Shown here one piece after another: positions 1 through 5,012 of a stretch of DNA of 5,166 nt; the stretch's first letter is position 1, and each line of letters begins with the position of its first letter. The DNA is from Elusimicrobiota bacterium (GTDB lineage: Bacteria > Elusimicrobiota > Elusimicrobia > UBA1565 > UBA9628). Both the position numbers and the translations under genes were made by a program. The stretch is from contig JAHFCD010000220.1 in assembly GCA_023249695.1 (NCBI GenBank), positions 1-5,166 of the forward strand, written 5' to 3'. The notes under the pieces were generated by a model. That model was not told where the DNA came from. It was given only the letters and a program-made list of their open reading frames with translations, and did no database searches.

Positions 1-2
1 AG

Positions 3-269
3 TCGTTTTGGGAAATCGACCCGAAGATGAAGCAGCCGGACCTCGAGCGCGTGCGGATCGGGGACCGGACCGTGATCCGCTTCCATCAAGAGCGGCCTTT
101 CTACAAGCTGCACTCGAAAACGATCGACCACATGGAACGCCACGACTACGCCTTCATCCCGGTCAAGGGCGGCTTCTTCGAGATCTGGCATGCCGCGCCC
201 GCGGATTCCTACGAGAAGACTTTACCCGTCTTCGAGGCCGTCGTCCGCGGCTTCAAGCCCAAGCTCTGA
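3..269 (+). CDS. C-terminal part of an unrecognised protein (5' end outside window)
   Basis: The reading frame is open from the first full codon at the window edge (S-F-W-E-I-D) to TGA at 267-269, so at least 88 residues of a longer protein are present. The ATG at 27 is probably internal, because the frame continues upstream without a stop. The visible part alternates short beta-type stretches (RTVIRFHQ, YAFIPVKGGFFEIWHAA) and ends in an amphipathic helix (YEKTLPVFEAVVRGFK). A final helix ending in Phe-Lys resembles the C-terminus of PsbP/DcrB-like periplasmic proteins, but this is only a fold-level impression. No catalytic motif or cysteine is visible. The gene ends 24 bases before the next start, and that gene has its own -10 box, so the two need not be co-transcribed. 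Coding is confident; function is unknown. Confidence 0.75.
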   Translation, partial: SFWEIDPKMKQPDLERVRIGDRTVIRFHQERPFYKLHSKTIDHMERHDYAFIPVKGGFFEIWHAAPADSYEKTLPVFEAVVRGFKPKL

Positions 270-275
270 CCTCGG

Positions 276-287
276 GTTTGATAGAAT
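276..287 (+). promoter_or_regulatory. Extended -10 promoter, leaderless start of the 294 gene
   Basis: The segment reads GTTTGATAGAAT. TAGAAT (282-287) matches the TATAAT -10 consensus at 5 of 6 positions and is preceded by TGA, i.e. the TGn of an extended -10 element. No convincing -35 box lies 15-19 bases upstream, as is usual for extended -10 promoters. The hexamer ends six bases before the ATG at 294, so transcription would begin at or next to the start codon. No Shine-Dalgarno sequence is present. The motif also contains in-frame TGA and TAG stops (279-284), so translation cannot start further upstream. The same 12 bases occur at 2066-2077 before mltA. Confidence 0.6.
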
Positions 288-293
288 CGCGCC

Positions 294-1151
294 ATGACCA
301 GCGCCCTCCTCGTTTTCCTTCTCGCCCTCCCCGCGGCGGCATCGCCGCAGCTCGATTATGAGAAGTTCGCCCGGCTCCACGCGCGCCTCATGGACAAGGA
401 CGCCGCCAAGCAGCTCGAGGACGAATTGCCGAGCCTGCGCAAGAACCTCAAGACCGCCGCGGACGTCTCCGCGCGCTACTGGACCGACTGCACCGTCTTC
501 GACGAGCTCGCGAAGGCCGACATCCTGCCCGAAAAGGTCATGAAGGCTCTCGGCATCCGCCGCGAGACCGCCGGCGGAGTCGTCCACGCCCCCGCGGGAG
601 TCATGCACACCTACGGCTATCTCTTCTCCCAGCTGCAGACCGCGTACGGCCTCAAGGGCAAGCGCTGGATCGAGTCGCGCCTCGACGAGCGCCTGGGACT
701 GCCCGCGGGGACGTTCAGCCCGCACCCGCCCGAAGGAGAGTTCGCCTCGAATCTGACCTCGGCCCTGCTCCAGGTGACCGGCTCTCCGGCGGCCGTCGCG
801 CGCGCGGCCAAGCTCACGCCGGCCGTGAAGGCGCTCGGCCGCGTCGAGCAGCGCGTGACCTGGAAAACGGCGGACGGAAAGACTGTCGCGGCCTCGGTGC
901 TCACCTATCTCGCGCCGCTGGCGCCGCTGGAGGGATTCACGACGACTGACGGCTACCTTCTGATCTACGCGGTGGACCGCGACGGCCGCCGGCGATTCAC
1001 GACGGCCTTTCCGGTCGGTCAGGGATTCGCCGACGGAATCATGAGCACGAAGCCGGGAACCGAGCCCGACTTCAAGCCTCGCTTCAACTTATTCGTGGAT
1101 CCGTCCTGGACCGTCGCCGCGCAGGAAAACCTCGGCTGGCGCGCGGACTAA
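294..1151 (+). CDS. Secreted protein of unknown function
   Basis: This 285-residue protein is not one I recognise. Residues 1-17 form a signal peptide: a hydrophobic core (ALLVFLLALPAAA) with a type I cleavage site near A16, and no Cys that would make it a lipoprotein. The n-region has no Lys or Arg, which is unusual. The first part of the mature protein (about 20-85) is helical and charged. A central segment (93-145) is rich in Gly, His, Tyr and Pro (GGVVHAPAGVMHTYGYLF, then LDERLGLPAGTF). The last third (185-275) looks beta-rich (RVEQRVTWKTADGKTV, YLLIYAVDRDGRRRFTTAFP). There is a single cysteine, C66. The start is fixed, because in-frame stops TGA-TAG lie at 279-284 and no other start codon follows them before 294. 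The stop codon overlaps that of the convergent RNase gene. An exported globular protein is a safe inference; an enzymatic role is not. Confidence 0.85.
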   Translation: MTSALLVFLLALPAAASPQLDYEKFARLHARLMDKDAAKQLEDELPSLRKNLKTAADVSARYWTDCTVFDELAKADILPEKVMKALGIRRETAGGVVHAPAGVMHTYGYLFSQLQTAYGLKGKRWIESRLDERLGLPAGTFSPHPPEGEFASNLTSALLQVTGSPAAVARAAKLTPAVKALGRVEQRVTWKTADGKTVAASVLTYLAPLAPLEGFTTTDGYLLIYAVDRDGRRRFTTAFPVGQGFADGIMSTKPGTEPDFKPRFNLFVDPSWTVAAQENLGWRAD

Positions 1152-1981
1152 AGCTCGTCGAGCTTGAAGGACGCGGGGCAGTTGCCTTTTCCGCCGCCTG
1201 GAAGCAGCATCTTGCCGAGCTCGGACGCCGGACGCAGCGGATGCATCAGCGTCAGGCGCACGTCGAGCAGCAGGTCCGCGCCGCCCGCCTTCGTGCAGTT
1301 CAGGCTGAGCAGGCTCCGGCTGCCGGCGCCGAAGTCGCTTTCGAAGGCGTCCAGCAGCGCGTTCGCCGTGACGGTCTTGCCCGTGTTCGCCGTCAGGTAG
1401 CGGCCGAATTTCGTGCCCGCGACGACGGCCACGAGCTCCGAGGCCCGGGAGAAATACTCCTCCGGCGTGAAGCCCGAGCAGGAGCCGTGCTTGTACCATT
1501 CGTGGTTCTGCAGGCAGGAGGCCGCGCCGGGCATGGTCTCGGCCAGGCGGGCGCGCGTCGCGTTCGAGAGGTCCAGGCCGGGCATCCGGCACCACGTGGC
1601 CGCGCGGTCGAGCGCCCGGGTCGCGTCGTCGACGCCGCAATAGCCGTAGGCATGAGTGGAATCGCCGTTTTTGTCCGGCCAGAGACCGTGCTGGGTGAGA
1701 TTCCTCGCCGAAAAGCGGTCCGGCCTGCGATCGCCGCACTCGGGGAGGCCGGGCTTGCCCTCGCAGAACGCGGCGGCCCACTGCAGCGAGAAGACGTACT
1801 TGTCGAACTGCCCGGCCTGATTCGAGTTCGGCGAATCGACCCCGGTCGCGGCGGGGGACGCGGGCGCGACGGAGAGCGAGGACTTCCACTGGTCGGCGGG
1901 ATCTCCCAGATTCCAGTTCAGGGCCGCGGCGGGCAGGGCCGCGATCAGCATGAGAACGGCGAAACCGTGCGGTTTTCTCAT
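1148..1981 (-). CDS. Secreted ribonuclease T2 family enzyme (RNase I type)
   Basis: RNase T2 enzymes cleave single-stranded RNA through a 2',3'-cyclic phosphate; bacterial members such as E. coli RNase I act in the periplasm. At 277 residues it is close to RNase I in length. Residues 1-20 are a standard signal peptide (MRKPHG, hydrophobic core, cleavage after AAA). Both active-site blocks are intact: CAS I at 95-102 (LTQHGLWP, catalytic H98) and CAS II at 159-168 (NHEWYKHGSC, with H160, E161, K164, H165). The stretches FDKYVFSLQWAAAFC (59-73) and MPGAASCL (150-157) resemble the corresponding parts of E. coli RNase I as I recall them. Eight cysteines (73, 82, 115, 131, 156, 168, 229, 268) would allow four disulfides, fitting an exported enzyme. 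The ATG is supported by a strong ribosome binding site and a near-consensus promoter upstream. It converges with the 294 gene and diverges from mltA. Family assignment is firm. Confidence 0.96.
   Translation of the reverse strand: MRKPHGFAVLMLIAALPAAALNWNLGDPADQWKSSLSVAPASPAATGVDSPNSNQAGQFDKYVFSLQWAAAFCEGKPGLPECGDRRPDRFSARNLTQHGLWPDKNGDSTHAYGYCGVDDATRALDRAATWCRMPGLDLSNATRARLAETMPGAASCLQNHEWYKHGSCSGFTPEEYFSRASELVAVVAGTKFGRYLTANTGKTVTANALLDAFESDFGAGSRSLLSLNCTKAGGADLLLDVRLTLMHPLRPASELGKMLLPGGGKGNCPASFKLDEL
1151..1165. other. 15-base palindrome at the convergent gene ends
   Basis: AAGCTCG-T-CGAGCTT is a perfect inverted repeat with a one-base centre. It begins on the last base of the 294 gene's TAA stop and also encodes the final K-L-D-E-L residues of the minus-strand RNase. 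It could form a short hairpin (6 pairs, 3-base loop) in either transcript and help end transcription from both sides. No T-run follows on either strand, so it is not a classical intrinsic terminator, and it may be a chance result of codon use. Confidence 0.25.
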
Positions 1982-1987
1982 CCACCT

Positions 1988-1993
1988 CTCCTT
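1988..1993 (-). promoter_or_regulatory. Ribosome binding site of the RNase T2 gene
   Basis: On the minus strand the sequence reads AAGGAG, six bases before the ATG at 1981, followed by a second purine-rich GAGGTGG. This is the expected Shine-Dalgarno sequence and spacing, and it fixes the start. It contrasts with the 294, 2084 and 4264 genes, which have none. Confidence 0.85.
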
Positions 1994-2013
1994 GCGGCGA
2001 AGGACCTACGGAC

Positions 2014-2041
2014 ATTATAGGCACAAAGGCCTTCTTTTCAA
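2014..2041 (-). promoter_or_regulatory. Sigma-70 type promoter of the RNase T2 gene
   Basis: Read on the minus strand, TTGAAA (2041-2036, 5 of 6 to TTGACA) and a perfect TATAAT (2019-2014) are separated by 16 bases. Transcription would start near 2007, giving a leader of about 26 bases that includes the AAGGAG site. This is the best housekeeping-type promoter in the window. It lies back to back with the mltA promoter (2066-2077) in the same 102-base gap, so a regulator bound between them could affect both genes; no clear operator repeat is visible. Confidence 0.8.
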
Positions 2042-2065
2042 CACGCCGATTTTCGACGATTCCGC

Positions 2066-2077
2066 GTTTGATAGAAT
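2066..2077 (+). promoter_or_regulatory. Extended -10 promoter, leaderless start of mltA
   Basis: GTTTGATAGAAT is identical to the element at 276-287. The hexamer TAGAAT (2072-2077) has TG at the extended -10 position and ends six bases before the ATG at 2084. No good -35 box or Shine-Dalgarno sequence is visible. In-frame TGA and TAG (2069-2074) rule out an upstream translation start. The mRNA is predicted to begin at or within a base or two of the ATG. Confidence 0.6.
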
Positions 2078-2083
2078 GCCGCC

Positions 2084-3307
2084 ATGATCAGCGCGATTTT
2101 GGGCCTCCTTCTTTCACCCGCCGCGGCGCAGGCGCCGGCGGTCGCGGTCTCGACGCCGGCGTTCGCGGGCCCCGCTCTGCGGCTCGCCGCCGAGGAGGAC
2201 TATCCGCGCTTCGAGGAGTCGTTCCCGTCGAAGGCGGGCCTGATCAGGGCCGCGCGCAAGGCGATCAAGTACCTGGAGGCTTTGCCGGCGGCGAAGACGA
2301 TCCGCGTCGCGGACCGAGACTACGGCCCCGCCCAGCTCATCGACACCGCGAAGGCCGTCATCGACCTCGCGCAAAAGGCCAAGACCTCCGATGAGTTCGA
2401 CGCGAAGGTGCGCGAGGGCTTCGATGTGTTCCAATCCGCCGGCCTCGACGGGACCGGGCGGGTCGTCTTCTCTTCCTATTATCAGCCGCTCCTGCGCGCC
2501 AGCCTCAAGAAGACGGCGGCCTATCCCTATCCGCTGTATCGCCGCCCGAAGGACATGGTCGAGGTCGACCTCGCCGCCTTCGGCAAGGCCGCCGGCGAGG
2601 CTCCGGTCCTCGGACGCGTGGCCTCGGACGGGAAGGTCGTGCCGTATTTCACCCGCGAGGACATCGACCGGCGCAAGGCGCTGGCGGGCAAGGGCCTCGA
2701 GATCGCCTGGCTCAAGGACCGCTTCGACGCGCTCGACCTCCACATCCAGGGCTCCGCGATCCTGAAGTTCCCCGACGGCAAGGAGAAGCTCGCGAAGTAC
2801 GCCGCGACGAACGCGCGGAGCTACAATTCCGTCGGCCTGACGCTCGTGAAGGCGGGCGTGTTCGCGCGCGACGAGATCACGCACGACAAGCTGCGCGATT
2901 ACCTCCGCAAAAATCCCGACGCCGAGAGCTGGATCCTCGCGTCGAACCCGCGCTACGTGTTCTTCGAGCTCGCGCCGCTGCCCGAGGACGGCGAGCCGTT
3001 CGGCGCGACCGAGCAGTCCCTCGTCCCGGCGCGCGCGATCGCCGTGGATCCCGCGTTCATGCCGCTGGGCGGCCTGTACTTCTTCTCGACGACCTCGCCG
3101 CAAGCGGACAAGGACGGCCGCCTGCTGGGGATGTCGGCGAACACGCGCTTCGCCTTCGGGCTGGACACGGGCGGGGCCATCAAAAGCCCGGGGCGCGTGG
3201 ACATCTACGCCGGGCACGGGGCGCAGGCGGCGGCTACGGCGCGCGGACAGTGGGCGGACGGCAAGCTGTATCTGCTGATCAAGAAGCTGCCGCCGCGCGA
3301 GCGGTGA
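2084..3307 (+). CDS. mltA: MltA-type lytic murein transglycosylase, secreted, non-lipoprotein
   Basis: MltA enzymes cut the glycan strands of peptidoglycan between MurNAc and GlcNAc, forming 1,6-anhydro-MurNAc ends, for murein remodelling and turnover. The 407-residue protein has a signal peptide (1-17, cleavage near AQA), a helical region (about 45-120), then the MltA domain: SYYQPLLRAS (131-140), YPLYRRP (149-155), PYFTREDI (187-194), LDLHIQGSA (217-225), YNSVGLTLVKAG (247-258), NPRYVFFE (288-295) and AIAVDPAFMPLG (318-329). The C-terminal 3D-type barrel carries DTGGAIK (361-367), whose D361 aligns with the catalytic Asp of the family, then RVDIYAGHG (371-379). E. coli MltA is an outer-membrane lipoprotein; here no lipobox Cys is present, so the enzyme is probably soluble in the periplasm or released. 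The start is fixed by in-frame stops just upstream. Its stop overlaps the next gene by four bases (GTGA). Confidence 0.95.
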   Translation: MISAILGLLLSPAAAQAPAVAVSTPAFAGPALRLAAEEDYPRFEESFPSKAGLIRAARKAIKYLEALPAAKTIRVADRDYGPAQLIDTAKAVIDLAQKAKTSDEFDAKVREGFDVFQSAGLDGTGRVVFSSYYQPLLRASLKKTAAYPYPLYRRPKDMVEVDLAAFGKAAGEAPVLGRVASDGKVVPYFTREDIDRRKALAGKGLEIAWLKDRFDALDLHIQGSAILKFPDGKEKLAKYAATNARSYNSVGLTLVKAGVFARDEITHDKLRDYLRKNPDAESWILASNPRYVFFELAPLPEDGEPFGATEQSLVPARAIAVDPAFMPLGGLYFFSTTSPQADKDGRLLGMSANTRFAFGLDTGGAIKSPGRVDIYAGHGAQAAATARGQWADGKLYLLIKKLPPRER

Positions 3308-3657
3308 CGAGCCTCCAGGCCGCCTTCGACCGCGCCGACGCCCTCGGCGCCGCGGGCCGCTACTTCGACGCGCACGAGGAGCTCGAGGCGTTCTGGATGA
3401 AGGCGGCGGGCGACGAGAAGATCCTGCTGCAGGGCCTCATCCAGATCGCGGCGGGCCTTCATCGCCTGAGGCTCGATTCCGCGAAGACGGACGGCGCCTT
3501 CTATCTGCTCGACCGCGGCCTCGAAAAGCTGGCGCGGACGGAGCGCCTGCTCGCTCCGGACGCGCTCGCCGCCCTCGTCGCCGCCCTCGGAAAAATACGC
3601 GCGTCCGGGAAGGCTCCGGCCGCGATGATCTTCGGCTTGAAAGGAGCGGACCGATGA
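3304..3657 (+). CDS. DUF309 family protein, GTG start
   Basis: This 117-residue all-helical cytoplasmic protein belongs to the DUF309 family, whose molecular role is not established. The signature is FDAHEELEAFW (21-31), with the conserved His-Glu pair H24-E25 and W31, followed by LLQGLIQIAAGLHRL (41-55) and a helix containing GAFYLLDRGLEKL (64-76). I prefer GTG at 3304 over the ATG at 3250. The GTG overlaps the mltA TGA as GTGA, a common coupled arrangement. The residues between 3250 and 3304 lie wholly inside mltA and do not look like part of the domain. No strong Shine-Dalgarno sequence precedes the GTG, so translation probably depends on ribosomes finishing mltA. The gene overlaps the next one by four bases (ATGA). 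Family call is confident; function unknown. Confidence 0.88.
   Translation: MTSLQAAFDRADALGAAGRYFDAHEELEAFWMKAAGDEKILLQGLIQIAAGLHRLRLDSAKTDGAFYLLDRGLEKLARTERLLAPDALAALVAALGKIRASGKAPAAMIFGLKGADR
3641..3646 (+). promoter_or_regulatory. Ribosome binding site of the TMEM175-like gene
   Basis: AAGGAG lies seven bases before the ATG at 3654, inside the last codons of the DUF309 gene. It fixes that start and lets the TMEM175-like gene be initiated independently as well as by coupling through the ATGA overlap. Confidence 0.8.
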
Positions 3658-4232
3658 CGAAACAGCGCTTAGAGGCGTTCAGCGACGGCGTGCTGGCCAT
3701 CATCATCACGATCATGGTGCTCGACCTCAAGGCGCCCCTCGGCGCCGATCTCGCGGCGCTGCGCCCCCTGGCGCCCGGATTCGTCAGCTACGCGCTGAGC
3801 TTCGTCTTCATCGGGATCTACTGGAACAACCACCACCACATGCTGCAGGCGGCCGAACGGGTCAACGGCCCGATCCTCTGGGCCAACCTGCACCTGCTGT
3901 TCTGGCTTTCCCTCATACCCTTCGGGACCGCGTGGATGGGCCATCATGAATTCTCGGCCTGGCCCGTCGCGCTGTACGGCGTGATGCTGCTGTTCGCCGG
4001 GATCGCCTACTACATCCTCGCCCGCCTGCTCGCGGCGCACCACGGCAAGGACTCAACCTTGGCCCAGGCCCTGGGCGACGACCGCAAGGGCAAGCTCTCC
4101 ATCGCCATCTACGCCGCGGCGATACCGCTGGCGTTCGTGTCCTCGGCGCTCGCCTACGCGCTTTACGCGCTCGTCGCCGTCATGTGGCTGTACCCCGACC
4201 GCCGTTTTGAAAAAGCGCTGTCGAAAGCTTGA
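3654..4232 (+). CDS. TMEM175 family (DUF1211) integral membrane protein, putative K+ channel
   Basis: The 192-residue protein opens with RLEAFSDGVLAIIITIMVLDLK (5-26). This is the hallmark of the TMEM175/DUF1211 family: an Arg a few residues ahead of the Phe-Ser-Asp triad (F9, S10, D11) at the start of the first membrane helix. Six hydrophobic segments can be placed at about 10-24, 42-57, 74-92, 102-125, 147-164 and 165-180, matching the six-helix bacterial members. Studied bacterial TMEM175 proteins are tetrameric potassium-selective channels whose first helix lines the pore; assigning that activity here is inference. A His cluster (NNHHHML, 58-64) follows helix 2. The start is supported by AAGGAG and the ATGA overlap with the DUF309 gene. 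It is the last member of the mltA cluster. How potassium flux relates to murein cleavage is not evident. Confidence 0.9.
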   Translation: MTKQRLEAFSDGVLAIIITIMVLDLKAPLGADLAALRPLAPGFVSYALSFVFIGIYWNNHHHMLQAAERVNGPILWANLHLLFWLSLIPFGTAWMGHHEFSAWPVALYGVMLLFAGIAYYILARLLAAHHGKDSTLAQALGDDRKGKLSIAIYAAAIPLAFVSSALAYALYALVAVMWLYPDRRFEKALSKA

Positions 4233-4257
4233 CGGCGGGTAGCATCCCGGATATCAT
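4229..4257 (+). promoter_or_regulatory. Promoter of the 4264 gene, leaderless spacing
   Basis: TTGACG (4229-4234, 5 of 6 to TTGACA) and TATCAT (4252-4257, 5 of 6 to TATAAT) are separated by an ideal 17 bases. The -35 box overlaps the TGA stop of the TMEM175-like gene. The -10 box ends six bases before the ATG at 4264, the same spacing as at 287/294 and 2077/2084, so the transcript should start at or next to the start codon. No Shine-Dalgarno sequence is present. The 4264 gene can therefore be expressed separately from the mltA cluster. Confidence 0.65.
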
Positions 4258-4263
4258 GCTCCC

Positions 4264-4698
4264 ATGACCGACCTCCCCGACTTCGAAAAACAGGCGAAGG
4301 ACGCCGTCGCGGCGTGCATCGCGGCGGACTCCGTCGGCGGAGCCGTGCTGACGGTGCCGGTCATCTGCCAGCAGATCTCGCACGCCGCCCGTCTGAGCAA
4401 GGAACCCAAGCCGGCGGTCATCGCCGTCTGCCGCGGCTCGATGAACGCGGTCCTGCTCGGCGGCCAGAACGTCCCTGACGCCGCCGTCGCGCTGCTGGAG
4501 GCCCTGCCCAACATGAGCCTCATGATGAGCGCCGGCCCCGAGGACCTGATGTCCTGGGTGATGGAAGGCATCGCCGACGTCACCCCGATGGCCGGCGCGG
4601 AGGTGCGCGACGCCCTGCGCGCGAAGATCGAGGAGAAGTTCATGGGCGCGTCCACGATCTTCGACGGCTTCTGCGAGGCCGCCGCTAAGCGCGGCTAA
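4264..4698 (+). CDS. Cytoplasmic protein of unknown function
   Basis: I do not recognise this 144-residue protein. It has no signal peptide or clear membrane segment. It reads as mostly helical, with a more hydrophobic central part, VIAVCRGSMNAVLLGGQNV (52-70), then AAVALLEALPNMSLMMSAG (73-91). The C-terminal third is charged (AEVRDALRAKIEEKF, 112-126). Cysteines are at 18, 35, 56 and 137, too widely spaced for an obvious zinc site. Methionine is frequent. An in-frame TAG at 4240-4242 with no other start codon before 4264 fixes the N-terminus. It lies 31 bases after the TMEM175-like gene but has its own promoter. It converges with the cysteine-rich gene, with six bases between the stop codons. 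Good codon structure and a clear promoter make it a real gene; no function can be given. Confidence 0.8.
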   Translation: MTDLPDFEKQAKDAVAACIAADSVGGAVLTVPVICQQISHAARLSKEPKPAVIAVCRGSMNAVLLGGQNVPDAAVALLEALPNMSLMMSAGPEDLMSWVMEGIADVTPMAGAEVRDALRAKIEEKFMGASTIFDGFCEAAAKRG

Positions 4699-4704
4699 GG
4701 GCCG

Positions 4705-5004
4705 CTAGGCCCGGCCCCGACAGCCGCGAAGCGGCAAGGCCGGGTAGCGCGCGTAAGAGGGCTCCTTCTCCGCGCGGCCGCACAGGAAAATCGCGCTTCC
4801 GCTCTTGGTCTTGAGCGTTTTCGAATGCGCGCAGCCGAAGCAGTCGCCGACCCGGCGCGTGATCTCGGCCTTCAGGCACTTAGGGCACAGGCAGCCTTCG
4901 TCCGTCACGGGCATCACCGCGGGCAGGTCGGCGCACCAGCACGAGGCCTGGCGCTCGACATTGCCGCACCCGAACGTCTCGCCGCAGGCGATGCACTTTT
5001 CCAT
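4705..5004 (-). CDS. Small cysteine-rich protein: CWC-type N-terminal half plus a second cysteine cluster
   Basis: This 99-residue protein has 12 cysteines (4, 7, 13, 22, 24, 38, 40, 43, 55, 58, 75, 95). The first half, CxxC (4-7), C13, CWC (22-24) followed by DLP, then CLCPKC (38-43), matches the pattern of the cysteine-rich CWC family, which I take to be metal-binding, probably zinc. The second half adds CFGC (55-58), C75 and C95, with basic and aromatic residues and the tail YPALPLRGC, forming a second possible four-cysteine site. Typical CWC proteins are close to the first half alone, so this looks like a two-module version. There is no signal peptide. The start lies 8 bases after the stop of the upstream LexA/S24-type gene, with no Shine-Dalgarno sequence, so translation may depend on reinitiation after that gene. 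No biochemical function is established; an RNA- or DNA-binding or metal-handling role is speculation. Confidence 0.8.
   Translation of the reverse strand: MEKCIACGETFGCGNVERQASCWCADLPAVMPVTDEGCLCPKCLKAEITRRVGDCFGCAHSKTLKTKSGSAIFLCGRAEKEPSYARYPALPLRGCRGRA
4710..4744. other. GC-rich stem-loop between convergent genes
   Basis: CCCGGCC (4710-4716) pairs with GGCCGGG (4738-4744), and an inner stem GCCGC (4723-4727) pairs with GCGGC (4731-4735) around a GAA loop, with an asymmetric internal loop of 6 and 2 bases. It starts 12 bases after the stop of the 4264 gene and lies inside the last codons of the minus-strand cysteine-rich gene. It could slow polymerase or protect a 3' end, but no T-run follows on either strand, so it is not a classical terminator. 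In GC-rich DNA it may also be incidental. Confidence 0.3.
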
Positions 5005-5012
5005 GGAAGGCG

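Noticed and set aside
27..269. ATG at 27 as the start of a complete 80-residue protein
   Set aside because: The frame is open to the window edge without a stop, and no promoter or ribosome binding site precedes position 27, so it is more likely the end of a longer gene.
1148..1165. RNase T2 ends in KLDEL, resembling an ER retention signal
   Set aside because: The gene has bacterial promoter, ribosome binding site and signal peptide features; bacteria have no ER, and the residues arise from the palindromic codons. Coincidence is the simplest reading.
1241..2020. 259-codon plus-strand open frame opposite the RNase gene
   Set aside because: Composition is Arg, Gly, Ala and Val rich with no domain. 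It is antisense to a well-supported gene.
1089..2024. Long minus-strand open frame (311 codons) overlapping the RNase gene
   Set aside because: It is the same strand in another frame, with Arg-rich low-complexity content. The RNase T2 frame has catalytic motifs, a signal peptide and the ribosome binding site.
1982..2083. Operator or riboswitch in the divergent gap
   Set aside because: The gap is fully occupied by the RNase promoter, its ribosome binding site and the mltA extended -10 element; I see no inverted repeat or conserved RNA fold.
2114..3217. 367-codon open frame on the minus strand across mltA
   Set aside because: It is a mirror of the mltA codons in GC-rich DNA, rich in Arg, Gly and Ala with no recognisable motif, while the plus-strand frame has clear MltA motifs.
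3250..3303. Upstream ATG at 3250 as the start of the DUF309 gene
   Set aside because: It would place 18 extra residues wholly inside mltA with no family similarity. The GTG at 3304 gives the typical four-base overlap and a full domain.
4710..4744. Intrinsic terminator for the 4264 gene
   Set aside because: A strong stem exists but no T-run follows on either strand and it lies in coding sequence, so I list it only as a structure of unknown role.
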